26,155 nucleotides of DNA from Clarireedia homoeocarpa (taxonomy: Eukaryota > Ascomycota > Leotiomycetes > Helotiales > Rutstroemiaceae), in the NCBI GenBank assembly GCA_001465935.1, contig LNKV01000107.1, positions 106,572-132,726 on the forward strand. The letters run 5' to 3'. Positions 1 to 9,781 of the stretch are shown here, in pieces. Position numbers and translations under genes: made by a program. A model generated the notes under the pieces. That model was given only the letters and a program-made list of their open reading frames with translations. It was not told the DNA's origin and searched no databases. Numbering within the stretch: the stretch's first letter is position 1; the number at the start of each line of letters is the position of its first letter.

Positions 1-79
1 AAGAGATAGGCTCTTATATAGGCCAGTGTATCATGTGCCTACACTAGCTTGCATGTACGATTCAGCCGGAATCGTCACA
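1..79 (-). repeat. Partial LTR at the window edge (Ty3-type family)
   Basis: Read on the minus strand from position 79 this begins TGTGACGATTC followed by a CTGAATCG block. That matches the start of the LTR at 24705 (minus) and more loosely the one at 15932 (plus, TGTGACGACCCG). The copy runs off the left end of the window. No polypurine tract lies just upstream (positions 80-110), so it is either a 5' LTR or a solo LTR. Identity rests on the shared start and TG terminus only. Confidence 0.5.
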
Positions 80-553
80 GTTGACTGCTATTTTAAAATA
101 AAGTACAAAATCGTAATTAATATTAAGTCGATAGTCAATAGCCTTCGTTCGTAGACTCGAAGCTCTATAGATTTTACTCTAGCTATAAGTAAAGCTATAT
201 TGATCAATATAAGCTTCAAGGGTATCGAGAGTGTCAAAGATCTACTATAGGATAGCTGAGCCAATTCGAATGTCAAGGTAGTCTATATGAAAATCACTGA
301 AAAATAGTACATCTTTAAATTTTATTCTAAGTTGGACAATTATAATATACTTCTCATTATATATATTTGAAATTTATATAGCAACTATATAGTAAAGTTG
401 TATACCTCCAATGTTCGGTACCGTATATAGGTCCGTCGGTTGGATAGTAAAAAGCGTCAGTTGTTTAGTAAAACCCTTAATATAGTATATCTGTATAAAC
501 TATATACTTCTCCTTAGTTTGTGAGACTGTGAAGATCGCTAACAATATAACTA
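80..553. other. AT-rich stretch without a recognised gene
   Basis: This stretch is rich in TATA-like words. A short minus-strand open frame (88-276) has a biased Leu/Ile composition but no motif I know. It could be decayed, RIP-affected transposon sequence next to the LTR. I see no gene here. Confidence 0.4.
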
Positions 554-1019
554 TTAGTTGCTGAGCCAGCCGATAGATAGGGTATAAAGAGAAACGGTAC
601 CTGAACATGGACCACTAAGTCGAGGCCCCTGCTGATCGATCTCTACCGGTAGACTGCCGTGGATGATTGACGCAGTGGCTTGATTGGTCCACATTAGCGG
701 CGAGGAAAACCGCACATAAAGGTAAATCCCTTCATCAGTAGGGTCAACCGAGTATTTCACCCATCCGGATGAGCCAAGTAGGCCTTATCACAAATTAGCT
801 CAGGTGATTGAGGTAGGTCGAAGTAGTGATAAGTTTACCGAAATTGGCTCTGGTAATCATTTGGAATGATCCGCCTGATTTGATTTTCGAAGGCGGTTCT
901 GCATAATCGTCCCAGTAACCGGAACTCAGGCTGTACTCTATCAACTTCCAGTCATTTGTCAGGTGGTTGACAAGAGTAATACTGCAAGAGCCATCTATAA
1001 AGAGTTGACACTGAGCCAT
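554..1019 (-). CDS. Small aegerolysin/ET79-like beta-sandwich protein, two exons
   Basis: Exon 1 is 1019-839 and exon 2 is 783-554, separated by a 55-nt intron (838-784) with a GTAAAC donor and a CTAAT-like branch site. Splicing gives 136 residues, the usual size for small aegerolysin-type proteins. The ATG at 1019 is the first in frame; the codon further upstream at 1034 is TTG. The pattern of an early Asn-containing strand, a Trp-Asp pair, a Pro-Pro dipeptide, a Gly-Gly-Ser turn and then a Gly-Trp-Val-x-Tyr strand resembles the fungal/bacterial ET79 (crystal-protein-like) group. That family holds lipid-binding and insect-active proteins, but activity here is unknown. There is no signal peptide, as is usual for aegerolysins. 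The family call is from pattern only. Confidence 0.5.
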
Positions 1020-1567
1020 TATGCTACGAAACAAAATGTTAAAGGTAAATGTTTAGTGTCACTAATAAGTAGAACAAGTATGGGAATAGGTCGACATCAA
1101 GGAAGGGGACCGTATCGATATTTATAGCCACACTAGAGAGACAATACAAGTCTCAGTTATGAAAGATGAATAACTGCTTCTATGTTGACCTTGCCTGTTC
1201 AATGCGCTCTGATGAACAACTTTCGACCAACCGATAGAGAAGGTAGCTCCGTTGGGTACTGCTCTTCCCCTCCCCCGCTCCGACCACCCCTCCAAATACT
1301 TCGTATTTACCCTCGCATAGGTCAAAACACGGATTATAGCAAGGATAAGGTAGGATTTTGATATATATGTGGAGACAGTACCCACAATGGAAAGCTCTTA
1401 GCAAATGAGAGAGCATGCGCAATAATAAAACGCTTCCGAGGGAAGTATCTAGGGGAGAATATGGTAGCTGGTGGAGGCAGCTCAGCTCAGAACTATCCGA
1501 AGACCTCTCAGCTCGCCACGATAATCCGTTTTAATACATACGCTCTATCATAGTGTAGTATTCGCAG
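1020..1567. other. Intergenic stretch, no supported gene
   Basis: Two overlapping minus-strand open frames (1122-1422) exist but show no motif and have low-complexity Arg/Gly content. Nothing else is recognisable. The first half would hold the promoter of the 554-1019 gene. Confidence 0.35.
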
Positions 1568-1724
1568 TACTTGGTCCCAAGGATAAATAAATATATCCAT
1601 GTCGCTCTCCATTGTAATTTGAACCAATCATATAGCATAGATCATATTTTGTCTACTACCTGATTGGCTCAACCTAATAACGTGGAGCGACATAGATACA
1701 TTTATTTATCCTTGAGGCCAAGTA
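1568..1724. mobile_element. Hairpin/MITE-like element with long inverted arms
   Basis: Positions 1568-1630 and 1661-1724 are imperfect inverted copies of each other, with arms of about 63 nt and a loop of about 30 nt. Shared blocks include TACTTGG, AAGGATAAATAAAT, ATGTCGCTC and CCAATCA. Mismatches are scattered, as expected for an old element. The structure fits a foldback/MITE remnant, or an inverted duplication. No coding capacity and no clear target duplication were seen. Confidence 0.6.
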
Positions 1725-2462
1725 TGATCAAGAAGCAGTTATCGACTGAACTTCCAAGGAGCGTAACATATACAGTAATCAAATTTCAGCAGAATAGCAA
1801 AGTAAAACCTGCAACTAGTGATGCAAAATGCTGTTTAGAGCGGGAATGTAGCCACAGCATATCCAATGAAGGCGAATACCTAGATCATACAGTGATAAGA
1901 TGGAACATTATTGGTCTAATATAGTCTGCTTCAAAAATCGATTCCGGTAAGTATGAAAAGTAGATCAACTCGTTATCTTTGTTGAACAACTATCGAGGAT
2001 CTGCCAGTATCTGCATTTACAGTATAACTTGTTAAATGATATATCACGCGGAAACAACAGGACTGTCGATCTATCAATCGAGTTAAATACTCCAATGTCG
2101 CTTCCAATATCGCTTTGGGCTGCTCGTACAACTTTAAGTTTCCTAATAAATAAGCTACTTCCCGCCTTCTTACCAAACTACTTACTGACCTTAATACAAC
2201 CTTTCTAAGTGTACAGACATTTGTTCCATACAATAAAAGATGCATATTCGTCTTTCTACTATTATTTGCCTTACAGCAGGCCACCATGTCATGGCTCAAT
2301 TGCAATGCATAGGTGTGCAAAATCAGTCTCCTCTTAGCATTAAGCCTTCTGCGGGTCAAGACAACGGCCCAATCATGCCTCTTAGCGATTTGTCTGGCAC
2401 AGGTCTCATACCATCTACATTGGAGGCAGGACTCATATCCACTCGTAAGTCCTTGTTAGCCT
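1725..2462. other. Unresolved stretch; possible zinc-finger-like relic on minus strand
   Basis: A minus-strand open frame (1973 to about 2440) includes two Cys-x2-Cys-like and His positions near 2430-2370 (CLQC then a downstream C and H). This weakly resembles a C2H2-type finger of fungal DUF3505-like proteins. No ATG with a good context was found and no second motif supports it. I treat it as a possible decayed gene, not an annotation. Confidence 0.2.
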
Positions 2463-3094
2463 ATGAATCTACTTTACGAACAGCCTCGGCCTTACATGAA
2501 TTTAGTTGGCCATCGGTTCATAAATAAATTATACGCAAATATATCCGAAGGTATCCTGGGATCTTGTTGGTCGCATGTCAGTACTATTGCTATGGAGATT
2601 CCATGTTTCTATTGGGCGGGAAGAAATTCTGGCAACTATGAAACTCTCATGAAATGCGGTGTTGCCAAAGAAAATGTGTGTATTCTACTTCCCAAACTTG
2701 ATGTCAATCTTCCTCAAAAGCTAACATCTGTCCTTGTCAATATAGTTGTGCAAATTGACAGATTGCCTGCCATCACCTATTGACAGCTTTGTCCTTGACT
2801 TTTGCGTCAGCGACGAATTCGAGCAGATTGCTCCAACCAGTGAATTACTAGGTGATTGGTCAATGATTAAAGTGGCCGATTTTGACATTCGGGTGTTCCT
2901 AGTGAGTAACAGTACTATCCTGTCGAAGTCGTCATCGCTTTCTAATATATGTCTAGGGCATCGAAAACTTGAGCACTGCCAACGCGGCCAAGGCACAAGA
3001 CCCTCACATTGTAGACTGCTGCGCAGCCTGTCAGTGCTGTGTGGGATTATGTAATCCGTTCGGAGATGGCTGCTGGGGATATTGCTGTGATTAG
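2463..3094 (+). CDS. Hypothetical protein with very Cys-rich C-terminus, three exons
   Basis: Exons 2463-2675, 2746-2901 and 2957-3094 join in phase 0 at both junctions, through introns of 70 nt (GTGTGT, AGCTAAC branch, TATAG) and 55 nt (GTGAGT, CTAAT branch, TCTAG). The product is 168 residues. The last 25 residues hold nine cysteines, in the pattern CC-x2-C-x-CC-x3-C-x7-C-x3-CC-D, before the stop. No signal peptide is visible and an in-frame stop lies just upstream of 2463, so a 5' exon may be missing. Clean splice sites and frame continuity argue that this is a real gene. Such tails can bind metal or be lipidated; the role here is unknown. It lies 300 nt outside the leftmost UstYa-type gene, so cluster membership is open. 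Confidence 0.55.
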
Positions 3095-3392
3095 TATATC
3101 GCTACTAAAAATTATTTATATATTTATCAGAGATAAGATAGATTTATAAGTATTAGTATATACATTGATATTATTAAGATCTAAAACTACAGATATAAAA
3201 TACTAAGTTATTATAATACTAAGATAATTAACAATTTAGTAGCACGGTTCTCTTCACAAATTATACTTCTACAGGTCATGGAATTTATCCGAAAGCGACA
3301 GAGGAACAGATTTCACGATCAATATTTTAGTCACACATCTTGGATAACATTAGATATTTCATTTGATAATTGCTAAAGCTGGAACTGTTGTT
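3095..3392. other. AT-rich intergenic spacer
   Basis: This spacer is strongly A+T rich (runs such as TAAGTATTAGTATATAC), especially 3100-3235. It separates the 3' ends of two convergent genes. No feature is recognised. Confidence 0.6.
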
Positions 3393-4297
3393 TTAAACTT
3401 GCACTGACTGATTGTACAAGACTTCCTGATCCTTTTGGAACTGCAGAAGTCGATCAAAGTCAATACAGGAATGTGTCACACCCCAGCCCAGCCCGCCCAC
3501 CGTCAACTCATACGGCGTTCCGGGGGGACTATCCGGTTCAACTATGAGGAAATCTCCACAAGTGACGCCGAGTCGAAGATATTCAATACAGTGATCCACG
3601 TGAGTACCCCAATCCTCAGCATCAGGGGCATTTGGGTCGTATCCTTCCTTCATAAGATACCAATATCTTCTTCGGATAATGTCCTTGTAACGATATAAGT
3701 AAGAATTTAATCATGAATGTGTGAGTGCTTACAAGACAGTGGACTTGATGCATGTTTGAAACAAAATAGAAGTTCTCTGATTGACTTTCCTGCTCTTTGG
3801 GTTGTGAGTATTGAGGTGGTGCTTTCATACCCTTTCCGAGTCCATATTTATCTGGGTTGCCAATCCAGACGGCATCAGAATCTGGCGAGAGAAAGTCAGC
3901 AAGTGTTAAATAAAGAATGATTTTTTGCATTTTGGTTTGAATGTTACGCACCGACTAACTTCAACCAGTTCTCGTCAACCTCCTTCGATGGTCCCACATA
4001 TCGCTCGTCAGGATTGAAGACTTTCGGTATTCGATTCTCAATCACTTCATGTGGAATAGGTGATACAGGTTTTGGTATCCAACAATCCTTAGGTGAATTT
4101 GTTCGAACAGAAAATCCTACACCCAGACCAAGGGAGAGGCCGAGAAGGAGATACAAGATGGAGAAAATGACTGGGTGACTTGAATTTTGAAACCTTTTTC
4201 TTATGTTTGTGTCTTCTCCGTTGAGAGGAAGCTCATGATATTTGGATTTCTCTGCCGATGATTGTGAATAAATCATCGCTAATAATTTGGACTTCAT
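3393..4297 (-). CDS. UstYa-like (DUF3328) RiPP oxidase/cyclase, paralog A
   Basis: Exons 4297-3952, 3881-3733 and 3683-3393 give 261 residues (introns of 70 and 49 nt; phases 1 and 0). The ATG at 4297 is the first true ATG in frame. Residues about 42-62 form one membrane segment after a basic N-terminus, giving a luminal catalytic part. The two family motifs are intact: HQVHC at 160-164 and HVDHC at 193-197. In ustiloxin, phomopsin, asperipin and cyclochlorotine pathways such proteins carry out oxidative cyclisation or hydroxylation of the peptide, with the HxxHC motifs needed for activity. It is divergent from the P4H-like gene over a spacer of about 500 nt. Intron positions and the C-terminal CIDFD block match paralog C, so the two arose by duplication. 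Confidence 0.9.
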
Positions 4298-4793
4298 GTT
4301 TCGGGGAGAATGACTCTCAGTGAGCTGAAGGTTTTGGAATAGATATCTTTCAGCTATCTTTAGCGTGTACAGAGTACGAAAGTTATGAAACCACAGCTGC
4401 AATCCCCATCTGCGACTAGTTTAATGTGGTTCGAGGTTTTCCGTACGACTAATGGCACGATATAGAAGGTAACATTCAATATATGCCCCCTTGTCACTTG
4501 TGATGGGGGCCTACGCTTATGTACCGCACGTTGTCCAGGAGGCACGGGGTTATTTGCATGGCGCATAACGCATCAGCCGAGGCTATGTTTGATCCCTGAA
4601 AATGCTGCTGCACTATTGCACGAGGATGCATATGCCTAAACGTGTCTTACCATATACTGTTCTCTCAATTCCTTGTGTAATGTCGAGGGATAAAGAATAC
4701 CTCAGTGGGAGACGAATATTGTCGTTGTGGGATTTGAAAATATTTTACTTGTATCTCTTCTTTCTGTAACGCATCTGATCAATTCAAAGCACA
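4298..4793. promoter_or_regulatory. Divergent intergenic region between UstYa-A and the P4H-like gene
   Basis: This spacer of about 500 nt separates two start codons pointing away from each other, so it must hold both promoters. The context of the plus-strand start (CACAATGGC) is good. I could not identify a specific operator or TATA box with confidence. Confidence 0.5.
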
Positions 4794-5750
4794 ATGGCTT
4801 CTCAAACCTCAAGTAAGGCTGGCTCGGGGGGCCAGCCCACCCGTTCTCAATCTCGACTCGTTTTCGCAACAGCCTTTTTCCTGCCTCTTCTGTTACTGTT
4901 ATACGTTCGATCGTGGTCAGAAGATTGGTCTTCTTCTTTACATTCCAAACTGGTCCAGCAATTTTCTGATGCTCCGTCCACTTCACCAAATGATACTAAT
5001 CAATTTGAGGTCATGAAAGAGAAGTATGCTGTCGAATGTCCTAAACAGAACTTTAGTCCTCATATATTCTCCATTGATCCCATCATCATATACCTGGAGA
5101 ACTATCTCAGTTATGCTGAGACACAGTATCTCAAAGAATTAGCGTAAGTGCCTCATAACCCACCGTCATCCAAACCGACTTAACAAATAACTACCAGAAG
5201 CGGGCGTTATAGCCAGTCAGCGTTCGCTGTAGGAGACAACCCAGAAAAAAAGTTCAATCCGTCAATCCGTTCCTCAACTTCAGCAATCTTGCCCGAAGAC
5301 CCCGTTGTAGCCTGTCTCGAGCGTCGCAGCCTCGACTTCCAAGGGTTTCTCCCAGAATCGCATATTGAGAATCTTCAAACTGTAAAATACGAGATCAACG
5401 ACCTTTTCCGGCCACACTACGACTGGTCTTCCTCCGACACAAATCCTCGTCTCTCAACTATATTTGGATATATTGAGTGTAATAACTGTGTTGGTGGCTC
5501 TACACAGTTCCCAAATATTGACTGGAACTTTCCTGCTAGCTGGTGCAAGTTTGTAGACTGTGATAGTGAGGATTCGCGACTGAGTTCGGGTGTTGGCTTC
5601 AAGCCGATCATTGGCAATGCGGTCTTTTGGGTGCATCATTATACCAATGGCACAGGTCACCCGGGTACAATGCATGCTGGGATGCCTGTTAGGAAGGGGA
5701 CGAAGATTGGATTGAACATCATGACACGGCGGGATGCCGGGTACTCTTGA
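4794..5750 (+). CDS. Membrane-anchored prolyl-4-hydroxylase-like 2OG-Fe(II) oxygenase
   Basis: Exons 4794-5143 and 5198-5750 are joined through a 54-nt GTAAGT..CAG intron (phase 2), giving 300 residues. A membrane segment lies near residues 22-41, making a type II ER/Golgi protein. The catalytic domain has the iron triad His190 and Asp192 (in RPHYDW) and the distal His276 in the block MHAGMPV, followed by Lys286, which should hold 2-oxoglutarate. The family hydroxylates peptidyl proline or related residues, using O2 and 2-oxoglutarate. The repeated core of the nearby precursor has no proline, so the target may be another residue (Leu or Trp, for example), a different substrate, or the spacer prolines. 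Placement between UstYa-type genes supports a tailoring role; this is inference. Confidence 0.85.
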
Positions 5751-6155
5751 GCACATATTCTTAGTGATATAGCTTTTTTGGAGAGTTTTTTGCAAAGTTC
5801 TAAAGTCTACAGTACATGAAAATAATGCACATTGTACTGTTATTCTTTCATCCTGTGACTTAGTTTTCTTGAGTATCCATTCGAAAAAGGTTTTCTGAAT
5901 TTTGACAGTCATGACTTCCTTCAACCGACAATGCATTTCCTTTGAAACAACGTTAACTTGGTAATGATACTGCCGCGCGTGGAGAGCCAGATCATGCAAA
6001 TTTACCGGAATTTACCTCTGATATAGTACTTTTCTTTGTGGCGCATGCCATACTGCAACGGAAAAGTTCAACGTGGGCTCTCATACTCTTCACAATTTAA
6101 TTGATCTGAAACTGATCTGACAAAGAGTTGAGACAAACTATTCTACTATACATCT
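5751..6155. other. Spacer between convergent genes
   Basis: The P4H-like gene and UstYa-B end facing each other. The stretch should hold both 3' ends. Minus-strand open frames here overlap the P4H coding strand and show no motif. I see no further gene. Confidence 0.5.
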
Positions 6156-7182
6156 CTACTTACTATTAAAGTCGTTCTGCTTTGCTGGAGTGTGTGTAAG
6201 GACTTTTTCAGGTATGTACCCCGAGCCATTTTCCTTGTTTGCTCTATGTTCATACGCCCAAGAAAAAATCAAGTCAAAATCTCGACAGACATGTGTCCCC
6301 CCCATTCCATCGAGAACACCCTGATTATTTATAGTTTCGAAAGTAGCATCACCATGACACATAATGGCTTGCCGAATATAGTCAAGACAGTGGTCTCGAT
6401 GAATGCCGACTTCGAGAGTTGACATGTTAGCGACAGTTTCTGGCCAGTATGCCAGTCGCAGAAAGTTCTAGACTACATTGTAAGAAGAGTGATCATGGGA
6501 TTTTAAGGGTAATATGCGTTCTTACCAGACAGTGAAGCTGATGGAACATCGAGATACCGTATATGACAGAGTCGGGGTCATTTGCATCTTGCAGTGAAGG
6601 ATGAAGATTCCTGGCATACTCCCGAGGAATCGATACAATTCCATCCCCAGCTAACTTACTTAGTATATGTTCACATACTTAGTGGAGGTTCCAAAACTTA
6701 CGAGGTTCTAATCTTCGCCACATCTCATTTGTTGCTTCTGAGGGAGGGCCACCATAATAGAGATGAGGTTGGAAAGTTACACGGCTTGAGTATACCACTG
6801 TATATCAGAATCGATCAGCATTGTGTAAAAGCTTTGAAATTTTCATTACTCTGTTTGAAGAGTGTTAGGATGGCATACAGTCAGGTTCAAAGTTATCTCC
6901 CACCGGCCTAGTATCGCAGTGAAAGTTGCTCAACAACAGCAGAACGTATGCCCAAACAAAAACTCCGGCAATGAGGAACAGAGCAGTGAACAGTGTCCCA
7001 ATTTTGACTCGCTTCATTAGAGGAACTTTCTTTCGTCGAAGAGTAAACCTATGTTGATCATGCTCTAGTTTATCGTCTTCATCTCCTCTCAAAAGACCTT
7101 CTTCCTCATGAACATCAGATGACTCTCTATCTTCATGTTTGTTCTCTTCTTGTGGCATGTAACCAGAGGTTCGTGTATCCAT
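6156..7182 (-). CDS. UstYa-like (DUF3328) RiPP oxidase/cyclase, paralog B
   Basis: Exons 7182-6879, 6797-6702, 6650-6526 and 6467-6156 (introns 81, 51 and 58 nt; phases 1, 1, 0) give 278 residues. A long acidic cytosolic N-terminus (1-50) is followed by a membrane segment near 61-84. A GGPPSE block sits near residues 117-122, at the place where family members have a YxGPPS motif. The motifs HQLHC (170-174) and HRDHC (198-202) are intact. The last intron falls directly after HQLHCL in phase 0, as in paralogs A and C, but the extra intron and the different C-terminus place it in another subgroup. It is head-to-head with paralog C across an AT-rich spacer. The likely role is oxidative cyclisation or hydroxylation of the core peptide in the secretory pathway. 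Confidence 0.9.
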
Positions 7183-8134
7183 CGTGAAAGAATTGAAGAA
7201 TTTTTTTTCTGCTCTATCCGGTTTCTTCAGGGCTTTGGGTAAAGATAGAACAGCTCGGAGGGAAAAACGGACGTGCTAAAATCAACCCCAGTCTACAGAA
7301 TCATTCCGCTACTATGCAGTGAGTATGGATAGCCAATTTGACACTGGCAACGCTATATCAGAAGTAGAAATCCACCCAAATGCAAGCGGATGTGGTATCT
7401 GACCGGGGCGATACCCCTCATTTCAGCTCAGCCGCAGATACTGTAGTGGGCCGAGGCTTGGCATGCGAGGAAGATTGGGCGTCACCACATAAGAAACCAT
7501 AAGTATCTTCCCAGATCAGCAGGATTCGGTGTAGCTTCCACAAGTGAGTAGAACCACTAGTGGGTGTACTAATTCATTCATCACCTTGTGTATCTCAAAA
7601 TAGTAGAACTAATTCAGTTTTGAGATATTATATTCAAAATTAATTCAAAGATTCACCGCTATTTGATATTTGTATGTACAATTTTGTTGAAATTGTAAAG
7701 AATACCTGAAATATTTTCATTATAGGAAATAAATTAATATACTCTTTAATAAACGATAAATAATAAATATTTTATATATTATAATTATAAAGTTTTAATT
7801 TTAAAAATGCAATATATTATTTCGCATTTAATGAAATTTTTAATTAAGGTTATTTAAAATATATTATATTTTTTTTTCAAAATTTATATTTAGTAGTGAA
7901 AAACACAATTCAAATAAATATTTATTATGATATTTATACTTGATTCTGTATATACGAAGTAAACTACTATTTCTTCATATATAGTATATATTATTACAAC
8001 CTTATTTGGACATAGTCAACTTATTTCTGCAGGCTCATCGGCCCGCTCAAATCCTCGGAGAGTGAAGTAGTTTAATTGTAGTGATTGCAGTCGCGGGTAT
8101 CCTCCCACACTTTTCAGTATTCACAAACTTTACA
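7183..8134. promoter_or_regulatory. Divergent AT-rich spacer between UstYa-B and UstYa-C
   Basis: This spacer of about 950 nt has ordinary composition next to both genes and a block at about 7560-8030 that is almost entirely A and T. No open frame longer than a few codons is meaningful here. It must contain both promoters. The AT block may be an old RIP-mutated insertion or a natural AT-rich linker; the sequence alone does not decide. Confidence 0.5.
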
Positions 8135-9038
8135 ATGCCTTCTCCAGAATTAGTAGACACAGACTACCACGAACTTTACGATGAGGATGACACCCGGTAT
8201 CAATTTCCTCGGGCTCGCAAAGTAGGCCTATTCAGAAACCTTGTACCAATCATACTTGCAATAGGATGGGCCATAACTCTTCTTCTTTATTGGGAACTGA
8301 GCATCTCCACCCGCAGAACATTTACACCGATCCCATCATATGTTTTCAAGCAAAGGACCAAAGTTTTCCACCACGATGAGTTCTGGTCCGGTATGTCAAA
8401 GGAGACGCATATGCATTGGAGTGCCCAGTTCGCAGGTACTGTTTGGAATTCTACAAGCTACTCATGTGTACTAATAGTGACACAGGCAATGGTGCTCTTT
8501 GGGTTGAAGATCCTAAACAGTTTGACCTCCCTCAAGGCATCGTCGCCGAGTTCGATCATCCACATAAAGGTGAAATAGCAGATGATAGATTCTACATTGT
8601 CTCCAAAATACATGAAATACACTGTCTGGTGCGCCACTCTTAGTCTAGATTTTCCAGTGTCAAAGGTTCACTGATATTCTACAGTCTATGATACGCTGGC
8701 ACTGGTGGTCAGCTGTCACCGGTAGCAATATGTCGGAAATGCGCGACGCAAATCTTTTCGCTGTACATGTTGGTCATTGCTTCGAATACCTGCGGCAAGC
8801 AATAAGCTGTGGTGGAGGAGATATTATTCTTGAGGGCTACAGTCCACTCACAAATGGGACTGATGTCGCAACAAGTGTTTCCGGCTGGGGTAGAGAGCAC
8901 AAATGTATTGACTTTGATGCACTGACGCAATACCAAATCGATCAGGAAGCGAAGTATAATTTGACATGGCAGGCAAAGATAGAGATTAGTGGTACTTCCG
9001 CAACTAATACCGATCTCGTTAAGACTCAAGAGAAATAG
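8135..9038 (+). CDS. UstYa-like (DUF3328) RiPP oxidase/cyclase, paralog C
   Basis: Exons 8135-8435, 8486-8628 and 8685-9038 (introns 50 and 56 nt; phases 1 and 0) encode 265 residues. A membrane segment spans about 34-52. The motifs HEIHC (143-147) and HVGHC (176-180) are intact. Both intron sites, their phases and the CIDFD block near the C-terminus correspond to those of paralog A. The ATG at 8135 is preferred because upstream in-frame codons have no ATG. It should act in the ER/Golgi lumen on the precursor. It ends facing the precursor gene. Confidence 0.9.
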
Positions 9039-9781
9039 TAGGAATGTGTACACAAAATAGAAATAATTTTGAATCCCACATATTTAAAAGTCACATGCAT
9101 TCATCACCTCCAACACCTGACCAAAGTAATGCAAACGCTCACTTATGTATCTTTTTTCCACATGTATTGACTGAGGGGTGTTAGGTGATGAAATAGCGGG
9201 GCAAGTGTTGTGGGATTTTCATCCATAACTACGCACTTGCATTTTTTCCATATACGTCCGCCATTTACTTCCACAATTCTCTCTGAGTAGTTTATAGGGA
9301 AACAATTTTGATCAAATACTCGATTAAATAGAGCCGATTTTCATTTTTGATTGGATCTTGATATATAACCTCAATGATAGGAAGTTTCTCTACTTCAGAT
9401 CTTAGAGAGCATTTCCAAGTTCCATTCAAAAAATTTAAAGAAATGGAAACATCGCACTTAGCAACGGACCAGAAAAGTTATTTTTAATTAGAGATAATGA
9501 GTGTATTGTAAACCTATTACTAAATGCTTGATGCTCTTCTTGCTGTGTATATTTGTAGATTCCTCCCTATGGAGCTGCAACTCATGTTCCCACAGTCAAT
9601 ACCAATGCTAAAAAGAATGAAAACCTGGGAAGTAAGAATCATGACTATAAGATGCAATCTTATTGCTTGTGAGAATGAACAATCATGATGATTCCGAGAG
9701 GTCATCACGATGGCGGAGCTTCGGGTATAGTCATACTCAGTTCTTTGCAGTCTTCATCTTTATTGCCGGAATCTCGAGGTT
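9039..9781. other. Spacer between UstYa-C and the precursor 3' end
   Basis: About 740 nt of moderately AT-rich sequence. Only one short minus-strand frame (9520-9708) without motif or clear coding signal is present. The stretch should hold both 3' untranslated regions. No gene is supported. Confidence 0.45.

Noticed and set aside
1122..1422. Two overlapping minus-strand open frames
   Set aside because: No motif, no homologous pattern, and the frames overlap each other; likely chance.
5454..5999. 181-codon minus-strand frame over the P4H 3' end
   Set aside because: It is the antisense shadow of the P4H coding exon with no motif.
7560..8030. Mitochondrial DNA insert (NUMT)
   Set aside because: The block is very AT-rich but shows no coding or RNA gene pattern; AT-rich linker or RIP-mutated DNA is enough to explain it.
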